Shown: piece after piece, positions 35,787 through 46,328 of the stretch
Layout: each line of letters opens with the position of its first letter
How positions within the stretch are numbered: position 1 is the first letter of the stretch
Assembly: GCF_014653275.1 (NCBI RefSeq)
Contig: NZ_BNAL01000003.1
Location: forward strand, 62,001-126,000
Direction of reading: 5' to 3'
DNA: 64,000 nt
Source: Deinococcus piscis
Lineage (GTDB): Bacteria > Deinococcota > Deinococci > Deinococcales > Deinococcaceae
Translations under genes and position numbers: made by a program
Notes under the pieces: generated by a model
Database searches by the model: none
Told to the model about the DNA's origin: nothing
What the model saw: only the letters and a program-made list of their open reading frames with translations

Positions 35787-36056
35787 GTCTTCTTTGGTTC
35801 CGATGTCTGCTCACCTCCTCCGGCAGCCCCAGCCAAGCGGGGCAATTCAGCCGCAAAAACAGCGCCAATTGTGACATTGGGGGCTTTTGCGGCTTGCTTA
35901 TCTACCTTACGCCGGGGCCCGCCACTTAACCGAGAGCTTGCCCACTTGACAAGTGCGGGTGCAGGCACAGTGAACTGAAGGCCCGGCCAAGACCATCTAA
36001 AAGCGGCTTGACGGCCCGGTCACAACTTTCAGGCACTGGCGCGGCAAATTAGATCT

Positions 36057-36626
36057 ATGATCAACGCAAAACTGCAAGGCAAAAAGATCGCCATCCTGGC
36101 CACCGACGGCGTCGAAGAAATCGAGCTGACCAACCCCCGGGAGGCCATTGAGGCGGCGGGCGGCAGCTGCGAGCTGATCAGCCTGAAGAGTGGGCAGATT
36201 CAGAGCATGAAGGGTGACCTGGAGCCGCAGGCCAAATACGCCGTGGACAAGACTGTGGCTGAGGCGAACGTGGCTGACTATGACGGCCTGCTGCTGCCCG
36301 GCGGCACCGTGAACCCCGACACCCTGCGCCTGGACAAGGCCGCTATGCAATTTGTGCGTGACGCCTACGACCAGGGCCTGCCCATCGCTGCCATCTGCCA
36401 CGGGCCGTGGTCGCTGAGCGAAACCGGGATTGCCCAGGGCCTGAAAATGACCTCCTGGCCCAGCCTCCAGCACGAGCTGAAGCTGGCCGGTGCCGAGTGG
36501 GTGGACCAGGAGTGCGTGACCGATAAGGGCGTGGTCACCAGCCGCAACCCTGATGACCTGCCCGCCTTCAACAAGAAAATGATTGAGGAGTTCGCCGAGG
36601 GCAACCACAGCAGTCGCCGCCAGTAG
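36057..36626 (+). CDS. PfpI/DJ-1 family protein
   Basis: 189 residues. DJ-1/PfpI fold with the nucleophile in [10 protein letters not shown] (Cys at about 107), the acidic partner in [12 protein letters not shown] and [12 protein letters not shown]. Family members act as glyoxalases/deglycases, chaperones or proteases; the short single-domain form with AICHGP is closest to the general-stress PfpI group. No Shine-Dalgarno is evident. Followed by its own terminator, hence a single-gene unit. Confidence 0.88.
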   Translation: MINAKLQGKKIAILATDGVEEIELTNPREAIEAAGGSCELISLKSGQIQSMKGDLEPQAKYAVDKTVAEANVADYDGLLLPGGTVNPDTLRLDKAAMQFVRDAYDQGLPIAAICHGPWSLSETGIAQGLKMTSWPSLQHELKLAGAEWVDQECVTDKGVVTSRNPDDLPAFNKKMIEEFAEGNHSSRRQ

Positions 36627-36656
36627 GTGCGTAACCCCCGGTCCTTTTCGGTCCCG

Positions 36657-36681
36657 ACCTCCCTACCTGGGAGGTTTTTTT
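36657..36681 (+). terminator. Intrinsic terminator of the PfpI gene
   Basis: ACCTCCC/GGGAGGT stem, 5-base loop, then six more T. Confidence 0.9.
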
Positions 36682-36771
36682 GGGGCTTTCTTGGAGCAGA
36701 GATGAGAGCAGGCGTCCGGAGCGTCTGGACATCTGCCGCGCTCCGCCTGACGGTACCCTGGGCCGCTCCGG

Positions 36772-36777
36772 TACAGT
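36772..36777 (+). promoter_or_regulatory. -10 box of a leaderless promoter (gcvT)
   Basis: TACAGT, 6 bases before the GTG at 36784. Confidence 0.5.
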
Positions 36778-36783
36778 GAAGCC

Positions 36784-37848
36784 GTGGAAAACGACAATCT
36801 GAAACGCACGCCGCTGCACGCGGCGCACCTGCGGGCCGGTGCCCGAATGGTGCCGTTCGGCGGATGGGACATGCCAGTGCAGTACGCGGGCCTGAAAGCC
36901 GAGCATCAGGCCGTGCGCGAGAACGTGGGCATGTTCGATGTCTCGCACATGGGCCAGTTCCGCTTTAGGGGGCCCGGCGCACTCGACTTCCTGCAACACG
37001 TCACCCCCAACGACGTGAGCAAGCTGCGTCCTGGCCGCGCCCACTACAACTGGCTGCCCAGCGAAGAGGGCGGCCTGGTGGACGACATCTACATCTATCA
37101 AGCAGGCGAGCAGGATTACCTGATGGTGGTCAATGCGGGCAACATCGCCAAAGACTGGGCGCACCTTCAGGCCCAGGCGGGCAGCTACGACATGCAGATG
37201 ACTGATGAGTCGGACCAGTGGGTTTTGCTCGCCGTGCAGGGGCCCAAAGCCGCTGCCACCCTGAATGAGCTGACCGACGCCGACCTGATTGCTGCCAAGC
37301 GCAATTCCTTCTTTGCGGGTCGCCTGCTGGACCACGACGTGTTTTTTGCGCGGACCGGCTACACCGGCGAGGACGGCTTTGAGGTGTTCGTGCGGGCCGA
37401 AGAAGGCGAAGCCCTGTGGGACGCACTGCTGGCTGGGGGCATCACGCCCGCTGGTCTGGGTGCCCGCGATACCCTGCGCCTGGAAGCGGGCTTTCCGCTC
37501 TACGGCCACGAGTTCAGCGAGGACATCCACCCCCTGAGCAGCACCTACGCCTGGGTGGTCAAGGACAAGCCCTACCTGGGCCGCACTAAGATGGACGAGG
37601 CTCCCCGCCAGAAACTGATCGGCCTGAAGCTGGACAAGATTCCCGTGCGGGAAGGCTACCCGGTCATGCTGAACGGTGAGAATGTCGGCGTGGTGACCAG
37701 CGGCAGCACCAGCCCCACCCTGGGCCACCCCATTGCGATGGCCCTGGTGGACGTGGCCGCCGCAGACGCTGAAGCGTTTGAAGTGGAAGTGCGCGGCAAG
37801 CGCCATCCCGCCGGGCGCACCGAGTTGCCCTTTTACAAAGCCAAGTAG
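36784..37848 (+). CDS. gcvT: Glycine cleavage system T protein (aminomethyltransferase)
   Basis: 354 residues, GTG start. N-terminal [27 protein letters not shown] and the segment [12 protein letters not shown] are typical; the catalytic Asp region is [13 protein letters not shown] ([17 protein letters not shown]) and [10 protein letters not shown] binds folate. It transfers the methylene group of the aminomethyl-lipoyl H protein to tetrahydrofolate and releases ammonia. First gene of the gcvT-gcvH unit. Confidence 0.95.
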   Translation: MENDNLKRTPLHAAHLRAGARMVPFGGWDMPVQYAGLKAEHQAVRENVGMFDVSHMGQFRFRGPGALDFLQHVTPNDVSKLRPGRAHYNWLPSEEGGLVDDIYIYQAGEQDYLMVVNAGNIAKDWAHLQAQAGSYDMQMTDESDQWVLLAVQGPKAAATLNELTDADLIAAKRNSFFAGRLLDHDVFFARTGYTGEDGFEVFVRAEEGEALWDALLAGGITPAGLGARDTLRLEAGFPLYGHEFSEDIHPLSSTYAWVVKDKPYLGRTKMDEAPRQKLIGLKLDKIPVREGYPVMLNGENVGVVTSGSTSPTLGHPIAMALVDVAAADAEAFEVEVRGKRHPAGRTELPFYKAK

Positions 37849-37898
37849 CCCCAGACCGCCGTCCCCTCCGCCCCCACACTTTCAAGGAGAATCCTGAC

Positions 37899-38261
37899 AT
37901 GACCAACCCCACCGAACTGAAATACGCTTCCTCCCACGAATGGCTCGCCGGGGACGGCAAAGTCGGTATCACCCACCACGCGCAGGACCAGCTGGGCGAC
38001 GTGGTGTACGTGGAGCTGCCCGAAGTGGGCCGCGAAGTGACCGCCGGTGAAGCCGTGGCCGTGGTCGAGTCGGTCAAGACTGCTTCTGACATCTACGCTC
38101 CCGCCAGCGGCAAGATCGTGGCCGTGAACGAAGACCTGGAAGGCAGCCCCGAGAAGGTCAACGAGAGCCCCTTTGAAGGCGGCTGGCTGTTCCAAATCGA
38201 AGTGAGCGAAGAAGGCGAAGGCCTGATGGACGCCGCCGCTTACGAAGCCGAAAACGGCTGA
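37899..38261 (+). CDS. gcvH: Glycine cleavage system H protein
   Basis: 120 residues. The lipoylated lysine is in [14 protein letters not shown] (residue about 61). N-terminal [18 protein letters not shown] is typical. It shuttles the aminomethyl group between P, T and L proteins. Shine-Dalgarno AAGGAGA. 50 bases after gcvT; a strong terminator follows, separating it from gcvP. Confidence 0.97.
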   Translation: MTNPTELKYASSHEWLAGDGKVGITHHAQDQLGDVVYVELPEVGREVTAGEAVAVVESVKTASDIYAPASGKIVAVNEDLEGSPEKVNESPFEGGWLFQIEVSEEGEGLMDAAAYEAENG

Positions 38262-38273
38262 GCGCCAGCTTGG

Positions 38274-38322
38274 AAGCCACAAGCTCTGGCCCTGCACATG
38301 GCTAAAGCTTGGTGGCTTTTTT
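38274..38322 (+). terminator. Intrinsic terminator of gcvT-gcvH
   Basis: AAGCCAC/GTGGCTT plus AAGCT/AGCTT with one bulge form a 12-bp stem, followed by TTTTTT. Confidence 0.85.
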
Positions 38323-38333
38323 GCTGGTCCGCC

Positions 38334-38369
38334 TGTCTGTCTGTGTTGTCCAGTTTCCAGAGACAGACA
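38334..38369 (+). promoter_or_regulatory. 9-bp inverted repeat upstream of gcvP
   Basis: TGTCTGTCT and AGACAGACA are perfect inverted copies 18 bases apart, about 170 bases before the gcvP ATG. No T tract follows, so it is not a terminator. It could be an operator or an RNA stem controlling gcvP. Confidence 0.45.
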
Positions 38370-38537
38370 CCGTATCGGTGACTTCATTTCTGCGGCGGGT
38401 GCTGCCCAACTGCGCCGAGTGCGACAATTCAGCCCTGTGCGGCAGTTTTAGCCTGTGAATCAGGCCCCTTTCCCGAATTATCTATCGCCCGCGCCCTGGC
38501 TTCTTTGCTGAAAGCCTGGCGTTCAAGGAGTTGAACC

Positions 38538-41387
<2,850 letters not shown>

Positions 41388-41411
41388 ACAGAAGTAGAGG
41401 GATAGAGAAGG

Positions 41412-41440
41412 GGCAGCCTCCGGGGGTGGGGGCTGCCTTT
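41412..41440. terminator. Hairpin between gcvP and the DUF2726 gene
   Basis: GGCAGCC/GGCTGCC, 12-base G-rich loop, with TTTA after it on the plus strand. It abuts the stop codon of the minus-strand gene at 41439 and ends gcvP. Confidence 0.65.
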
Positions 41441-42308
41441 ACAATTCAGAGCCTTGAGAATAAACGTATTGTCCTAATTTTTGGCACTCTGCTTCTATTC
41501 TGGCGATTTCCTGCCGAGCTTTCTCTACACTTATTCCACCCTTTCCAGTATTGATAGCTTCAACAATTTTATCCTCTAAGTTTTTGATAGCCAAATCTGA
41601 TGCTAATTCGGAGGGGGCGATAGGATAAAACTTAAATCTCTTAAATTGGATTCTTGATTTGACGACGACTTTACTGCTGACTTTGAAATATGCAAGACAA
41701 ATAATATCTTTGCCCGATTCGTAAGAAATAGTCTTTGCCGTGTATCCCTCCGTTTTGCCACTCTGGTATAACTCTTGCATAAATGCCAGAACGGGGCGTG
41801 CAATGTCGTAGGGGAAATTAAGCGGGCCTCCTACATGGCCCAAAATAGAATGGTAGATGAACGGCTCATCGTATGGAATTTGTCCATCAGATTGCATACG
41901 GTCAAACTCTTGGGCTAAAAACCATATTTCAGCAAACCACTGAGCAAGGCTGTATTCCCTCGCTTGATTGCGTATCAAGTTGGAATCTAGACGCAAAATA
42001 GGCAAGCCAACTGTCTCGCAAATCCTGTCCTTGATGGCATCTTTTCTCTGCTGTTCAGGCTCCTCGTGGTGTGGGCCGTCAAACTCAATGACAAATCTAG
42101 GCTCCCAATCTTGACAAACTGTGAAATCAAAATGCGAGGATAGTGCAAAGTAAAATTCGTTATCAGGAATTTCGCCTTTTTCAACCTGAATAATGTCAGC
42201 GATACGTTGGTTTGGCTCAACGTGGAAATTGTTCTCCAGCCCTGTTTCTCGTAAATCTTCAAGCAACCTTTGCTCTGTATGATTAACAATTCTCTTTTTC
42301 AGGTGCAT
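41439..42308 (-). CDS. DUF2726-type restriction-fold nuclease, recently acquired
   Basis: 289 residues. Residues about 60-125 match the DUF2726 pattern: HFDFTVCQDWEPRFVIEFDG, then HHEEPEQQRKDAIKDRICET and LPILRLDSNLI, i.e. the D..(E)xD/K arrangement of a PD-(D/E)xK nuclease. The rest (a Phe/Tyr-rich middle and a Lys/Glu-rich, probably coiled C-terminus) is not recognised. The gene is much richer in A and T than everything around it: two 60-base lines counted by hand gave 43% and 33% G+C. TAGAAT lies 6 bases before the ATG, so it is adapted to leaderless expression. Horizontal acquisition is likely; a defence or DNA-repair nuclease is a guess. Confidence 0.82.
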   Translation of the reverse strand: MHLKKRIVNHTEQRLLEDLRETGLENNFHVEPNQRIADIIQVEKGEIPDNEFYFALSSHFDFTVCQDWEPRFVIEFDGPHHEEPEQQRKDAIKDRICETVGLPILRLDSNLIRNQAREYSLAQWFAEIWFLAQEFDRMQSDGQIPYDEPFIYHSILGHVGGPLNFPYDIARPVLAFMQELYQSGKTEGYTAKTISYESGKDIICLAYFKVSSKVVVKSRIQFKRFKFYPIAPSELASDLAIKNLEDKIVEAINTGKGGISVEKARQEIARIEAECQKLGQYVYSQGSEL

Positions 42309-42314
42309 GAGTAA

Positions 42315-42320
42315 ATTCTA
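42315..42320 (-). promoter_or_regulatory. -10 box of a leaderless promoter (DUF2726 gene)
   Basis: TAGAAT on the minus strand, 6 bases before the ATG at 42308. Confidence 0.55.
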
Positions 42321-42332
42321 CCTCTCCACGCT

Positions 42333-42375
42333 CAAGCCCCCGCTTTGGCTCCCTTCTGGGGGCAGCGGGGGCTTG
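42333..42375. repeat. 12-bp inverted repeat at the edge of the AT-rich gene
   Basis: CAAGCCCCCGCT and AGCGGGGGCTTG, 19 bases apart, just upstream of the DUF2726 gene. No T tract on either side. It may be a Rho-type end signal for a lost gene or a boundary of the acquired segment. Confidence 0.5.
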
Positions 42376-42521
42376 GCGATGCAAAAGGCGGATGGTAGAA
42401 GGCTAAGCTCGTCGCCGGGACGTGGCAGCACGTCGCGGCCTTTCCCTTGTCCCACCTGACCCCACACCCCTCCCGCGCCAAAGCATGCGCGGGCCAGCGC
42501 CGCCTGTGTCACATTAAGGGC

Positions 42522-43823
42522 ATGACCCTCCGCGAACCCCCTCTGGCAGATGGCCTGCCGCTGGTCGGCAGTGTGCTCTCTCTGGTGCAAGACACCGAAG
42601 GCTTCTTGTACAGCCAGTACGCCAAGCATGGCCCCTGCTTCCGGGTACGGGCGCTGAACCGCGAGTTTGTGGTGCTGGGCGGGCCAGCTGCCGCCGAAGC
42701 GATGGCGAAGAATGCGGGCGAGTTCGACGCCTGGAGCATGTGGGAGAACGTCATCCGCGAGTTTGGCGGGCGGCAGGTGCTCAGCATGCTGGAAGGCGAA
42801 CCGCACCGGCGCTACCGGGCGGCGGCGCGGGCGGGCTTTGCCAAGACGCGGGTGCAGGACAACATTCCGCTGCTTCTGGCTATGGCACAAGAAGCGCTGG
42901 ACGCCGTGCCACGCGGCCAGAGCTTTGTGGTGGGCGAGTTTGCCCAGCGGCTGGTGGCCGACTGTGTGGGCATGCTGACCCTGGGCCGCCGCCCTGGCGA
43001 CAGCCTGCGGGACTTCATCACCTACTGGCACACCCAGCTGTCGGTCAACATTGCGGGCACCCGCCCAGCGTCGGTGCTGAAGCGGCGCGACTATCTGGAG
43101 GCCAAAGCGCGGGCGCGGGCCGCCGCCCAGGAGCTGCTGGCGCTGGACGCCGACACGCTCCCTTCGCCGTATGTGCGCGACCTGCGGGCCTTCATGCACG
43201 AGAACCCGGACCTGCTGAACGAGGAAGAGCTGCTGTTCATGATGCTGCTGCCCTACGTGGCGGGGCTGGACACGGTGGTCAATGTGCTCACGCTGTCGCT
43301 GTACCACGCGTACCGCGACCCGGAGCTGTACGCCCGGCTGCGGGCCGAGATAGACCCGCTGTTGGCCGAGGGGCTGCCCGCAGCCCGGCTGCGCGACCTG
43401 AAGGTGCTGCACGCGCTGGTGCTGGAAGTCATGCGCTATCACCCCATCGCCAACATGCTGACGCGCCACGCCCGGCAGGACTTCGAGTTTCAGGGCTACC
43501 GCATCCGCGAGGGCGAGCAGCTGATGATGGCGCTGATGGCGTCGCAGCGTGACCCGGCGCTGTTCCGCGACCCGGACCGCTTCGATGTGGACCGCTTCTT
43601 GCCGCCGCGCAACGAGCACCGCCAGAAAAATGCGCTGAATCCTTACGGGGCGGGCGCGCACACCTGCCTGGGCGCGGGCATGGCCGAGACGCTGCTGGCG
43701 GTGCTGATTTCGGCCCTCGTGGGTACAGACGGCCTGCGGCTGTTCCCGGCGGACTACCGGATGCGGCCTTTTCACGCCTCGCAGCTGGCCCCCGACCCAG
43801 GGTTGCGGCTGGTGCGGCTGTAG
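42522..43823 (+). CDS. Cytochrome P450
   Basis: 433 residues from the ATG at 42522. Haem-binding loop NPYGAGAHTCLGAGMAE (Cys about 379), the I-helix segment PYVAGLDTVVNVL with the Asp-Thr pair for oxygen activation, and the ExxR in LEVMRYHP. No transit or membrane anchor, as usual for bacterial P450s. The substrate is not evident; in Deinococcus a P450 hydroxylates the carotenoid ring on the way to deinoxanthin, and this could be that enzyme or another of the few P450s. No ferredoxin gene adjoins it. Confidence 0.92.
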   Translation: MTLREPPLADGLPLVGSVLSLVQDTEGFLYSQYAKHGPCFRVRALNREFVVLGGPAAAEAMAKNAGEFDAWSMWENVIREFGGRQVLSMLEGEPHRRYRAAARAGFAKTRVQDNIPLLLAMAQEALDAVPRGQSFVVGEFAQRLVADCVGMLTLGRRPGDSLRDFITYWHTQLSVNIAGTRPASVLKRRDYLEAKARARAAAQELLALDADTLPSPYVRDLRAFMHENPDLLNEEELLFMMLLPYVAGLDTVVNVLTLSLYHAYRDPELYARLRAEIDPLLAEGLPAARLRDLKVLHALVLEVMRYHPIANMLTRHARQDFEFQGYRIREGEQLMMALMASQRDPALFRDPDRFDVDRFLPPRNEHRQKNALNPYGAGAHTCLGAGMAETLLAVLISALVGTDGLRLFPADYRMRPFHASQLAPDPGLRLVRL

Positions 43824-43899
43824 CGTCTCCCGGCACACGCCGGGCTGCTGCACGGCGCTGGGCACCTTTTCATCTGGGCTTGCCCTATGCTGTTCGCTG

Positions 43900-44442
43900 A
43901 TGAACAGATTTCCTCGCCTCGCCGCCCTGTCCCCAGTGGGATGGGTTTCAGCGGCACTGGGGCTGACGCTGACCGCCTGCACCCCTGCCATCACCGCGCC
44001 TGACCTCAGCGGCTCGCCGCTTATCGCTGGGCAGGAATGGATCATGCTGACACCTGCGGGCACCGCCGAAGCGGGGCCGGTGCAGCTCTCGCGTCAGCTG
44101 ACGGTGGGGCCGCGAGAACTGCTCTCCGACGGCACCGTGGCCTACACCGCCGAACCCCGCAGCACCACCACGGGCCGCACCCAGGACCTTTTCCGGTTTG
44201 TGCCGCGTGGCGAGGGCCGCTCGGTGATTGTGGCGGGGCGCTCGGAAACCACCTTTGACCTGCGCTTCTTTGATTTCTGCGTGGTGCGCAGCTCGGTGGC
44301 CGAGGTGGACCGTGCCCAGAGCGGCGTCTATGTGCAGACCGCCAGCCTGGATAGCCTGTGGACCAACCGGACCTATCAGGCCTATGTGGGCACGGGCGTG
44401 GCGGCGGGCCTCAAGCCCTGCACGCTGACGCGGGTCAAGTGA
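43900..44442 (+). CDS. Lipoprotein of unknown function
   Basis: 180 residues. The signal peptide contains a lipobox ending LTLTAC at about residue 27. The mature part is mainly beta-strand, with two further cysteines (FDFCVV and LKPCTL) that could form a disulfide. TATGCT lies 8 bases before the ATG. Followed by a terminator, so it is a single-gene unit. No known domain. Confidence 0.65.
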   Translation: MNRFPRLAALSPVGWVSAALGLTLTACTPAITAPDLSGSPLIAGQEWIMLTPAGTAEAGPVQLSRQLTVGPRELLSDGTVAYTAEPRSTTTGRTQDLFRFVPRGEGRSVIVAGRSETTFDLRFFDFCVVRSSVAEVDRAQSGVYVQTASLDSLWTNRTYQAYVGTGVAAGLKPCTLTRVK

Positions 44443-44484
44443 TCTCTTGACCCTGCCGCTCTAGACCGCCGTCCCAGTTGGGCG

Positions 44485-44514
44485 AAGCCCCTGCCAAAAT
44501 GCGGGGGCTTTGTT
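44485..44514 (+). terminator. Intrinsic terminator of the lipoprotein gene
   Basis: AAGCCCC/GGGGCTT stem extended by a GC pair, followed by TGTT. Confidence 0.7.
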
Positions 44515-44553
44515 CGGATGAGTGGCGGGCAGGAGTGGCGGAATGATTCGCCC

Positions 44554-44931
44554 TCATCTGGGGGCATCGGTAGAGGAGAGACTGGGGTTGCTGGCAGGCA
44601 GGTGGGCCAGAGCCCAGTTCCCGATGGCGTCAATCACCACTTGCAGCTCTCGCCCGGCTGGGGTCAGCGCGTACACACTGCGGCCCAGGCGGGTGGGGCC
44701 GTCCTCCAGCCGCTTACTGACGATGCCCAGGCGTTCCAGGTGCTCCAGGCGTTGCGTGAGGGTGGCCGAGTTGCAGCCCCCGACAGCGCGGGCCAGCTCA
44801 TTGAAGCCCATCTCCTGTTGCAGCAGGACACGGATGATGTGCAGCACCCATTTTTCCTGCAAGATGCCGATAGCGTGGTACACCGGACAGAATTCAGCCG
44901 GGTGTTCGGGCAGAGAAGGAGGAGGAGTCAT
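44554..44931 (-). CDS. HxlR-family transcription regulator
   Basis: 125 residues. A winged helix with the HxlR hallmarks: CPVYHAIGILQEKWVLHIIR at residues 17-36, MGFNELARAVGGCNSATLTQ as turn and recognition helix, then a wing with LTPAGRELQ. The first Cys is the position used for aldehyde or redox sensing in some members. It is divergent from a nitroreductase 83 bases away, the classical layout of a local repressor of an oxidoreductase. Confidence 0.9.
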   Translation of the reverse strand: MTPPPSLPEHPAEFCPVYHAIGILQEKWVLHIIRVLLQQEMGFNELARAVGGCNSATLTQRLEHLERLGIVSKRLEDGPTRLGRSVYALTPAGRELQVVIDAIGNWALAHLPASNPSLSSTDAPR

Positions 44932-44937
44932 AGCGCC

Positions 44938-44943
44938 ATTCTA
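44938..44943 (-). promoter_or_regulatory. -10 box of a leaderless promoter (HxlR gene)
   Basis: TAGAAT on the minus strand, 6 bases before the ATG at 44931. TAGCGC occurs twice, 5 bases apart, across this box, and could be part of an autoregulatory site. Confidence 0.55.
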
Positions 44944-44978
44944 GCGCATGTGGCAAACCACCCCAAGAAGCATGGTGC

Positions 44979-45008
44979 TTGACAAAATAAACCAGATAGA
45001 TTTAAGCT
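44979..45008 (+). promoter_or_regulatory. Promoter of the nitroreductase gene
   Basis: TTGACA (44979-44984), 18 bases, TAAGCT (45003-45008), then 6 bases to the ATG at 45015. The clearest complete leaderless promoter in the window. Confidence 0.75.
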
Positions 45009-45014
45009 GTGCCC

Positions 45015-45659
45015 ATGACTCAGACCGAGACCCAACCCAGCCCAGCCCAGCCTGCCCAGCCGAGCTCCATCCGCGACGTGATCGAGAGCCGCCGCTCTAT
45101 TCGCCGCTTTGTGCAGGAGCCGATGCCTGAAGCCGACCTGCGCGAAATCCTCCGGCTGGCGAGCCTGGCCCCCAGCGCCTGGAACGCCCAGACCTGGCGC
45201 TTCGCTGTGGTGCAGGACCAAGCCCTCAAGGAGCAGCTGCGGGCCGCCGCTTACGGCCAGCCCCAGGTGACCGACGCCCCGGCGGTGATCGTGGTGTACT
45301 CCGACATGGAAGACACCCTGAGCACCGTAGAAGAAACTGCTCACCCCGGCATGGGCGACGCGGGCCGCACCCAGCAGCGCCAGACCTTTGACGGGGCGTT
45401 CGGCAGCCAGGATGTGGCGCAGCGCGGCCAGTGGGGCTTGGCGCAGGCCAACATCGCCTTTGGTTTCCTGATGCTGGCCGCCCGTGGCCTGGGCTACGAC
45501 GGCGTCCCGATGCTGGGCTTTGATCCCCAGAAAGTGCGTGAACTGCTGGACCTCCCGGAGCATGTGCAGTTCGCCGGTATCTATCCCATCGGCCGCCGCG
45601 CCGAAGACGGCTATCCCCACCACCGCCACAGCGTGGACCGCATCACCACCTGGAAATAA
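45015..45659 (+). CDS. Nitroreductase-family FMN oxidoreductase
   Basis: 214 residues from the ATG at 45015. [14 protein letters not shown] is the FMN-binding start (Arg/Ser/Arg), [16 protein letters not shown] the second contact, and the C-terminal [19 protein letters not shown] and GRRAEDG complete the fold. Such enzymes reduce quinones, nitro compounds or enones with NAD(P)H. The divergent HxlR gene probably controls it. Ends at a terminator. Confidence 0.93.
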   Translation: MTQTETQPSPAQPAQPSSIRDVIESRRSIRRFVQEPMPEADLREILRLASLAPSAWNAQTWRFAVVQDQALKEQLRAAAYGQPQVTDAPAVIVVYSDMEDTLSTVEETAHPGMGDAGRTQQRQTFDGAFGSQDVAQRGQWGLAQANIAFGFLMLAARGLGYDGVPMLGFDPQKVRELLDLPEHVQFAGIYPIGRRAEDGYPHHRHSVDRITTWK

Positions 45660-45679
45660 GCGGCTCTTTTGGGCACTCC

Positions 45680-45703
45680 CCCTGCTTCGGCAGGGTTTTT
45701 TTT
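45680..45703 (+). terminator. Intrinsic terminator of the nitroreductase gene
   Basis: CCCTGC-TTCG-GCAGGG, a UUCG-type tetraloop hairpin followed by eight T. Confidence 0.92.
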
Positions 45704-45767
45704 GGTGGGTTCTTCTGTGGGGGCCGGTGACCGTAAGCTGAGCTTCAGGGTTCAGGCGATTTTGCCT

Positions 45768-45827
45768 GGACCCAATGACGCAACCACCAGAGGACCCAAT
45801 GAAGCAACCACCAGAGGACCCAACGAC
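45768..45827 (+). repeat. 24-bp tandem repeat, two and a half units
   Basis: Units start at 45768, 45792 and 45816 (the last cut after 12 bases) and differ at one position between the full copies. The repeat ends 3 bases before the AAGGAG of the next gene and is in frame with it, reading as GPNDATTR/GPNEATTR/GPND. Confidence 0.85.
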
Positions 45828-45842
45828 CTAAGGAGAAAGATG

Positions 45843-46232
45843 ATGGCTGTGTTCCGGATTTCTGGTTACTTGTCTATGTCGCTGAACTTGGAGCATACGC
45901 CCGGTGCAGACCCGCGTGACTTGGAAGTGCATGAGCAGCGTGCGCGTGATATTCGCTTTGATCACAGTGTGCCGGGCAAGCTAAAGCGCCGCTTTGCTGG
46001 GCGCGGCCTCACCCCGCTGGGCAGCGAGCGCTACGAGCTGGAGCAGGCCGCCCAGCTGTACGGTGAGATGGCCGCTTGGCGTGAGGCCGCTGGGGAAGAG
46101 GCGCAGCAAGCGCAGGAGTTCCGCCAGCGTCAGGCGCACCTGGAGCGCATGGCTGCCCAGACAGATGAGGCGGGCGCGGGCCACATCACCACGGCGACAG
46201 ATGCGTTGGAAGAGGTAGAGGGCTCGGACTGA
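45843..46232 (+). CDS. Hypothetical protein with charged helical C-terminus
   Basis: 129 residues from ATG 45843 (ATG 45840 adjoins it; AAGGAG 7 bases upstream). No domain recognised. Residues 30-65 hold a basic stretch (GKLKRRFAGRG), and residues 70-120 are Glu/Gln/Arg-rich and probably one long helix or coiled coil. No cysteines, no signal. Upstream lies the 24-bp tandem repeat, which is in frame back to 45669, so an N-terminally longer product is possible but lacks a ribosome site. Confidence 0.55.
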   Translation: MAVFRISGYLSMSLNLEHTPGADPRDLEVHEQRARDIRFDHSVPGKLKRRFAGRGLTPLGSERYELEQAAQLYGEMAAWREAAGEEAQQAQEFRQRQAHLERMAAQTDEAGAGHITTATDALEEVEGSD

Positions 46233-46328
46233 CGGGGCATTAGCCGCTCGGTTCTGTCGCCACTGGTTCTAGGCTCTAGGCCAGATGGCTGATTCTTAGT
46301 TGCTGCCCGGCGCGTAAGCTAAAGCGTT

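Noticed and set aside
36683..38537. Glycine riboswitch for the gcv genes
   Set aside because: Neither the region before gcvT nor that before gcvP shows the conserved glycine aptamer sequence; gcvT looks leaderless.
42318..44063. 581-residue open frame on the minus strand opposite the P450 gene
   Set aside because: Antisense shadow of the P450; Arg/Gln/His-rich with no recognisable fold.
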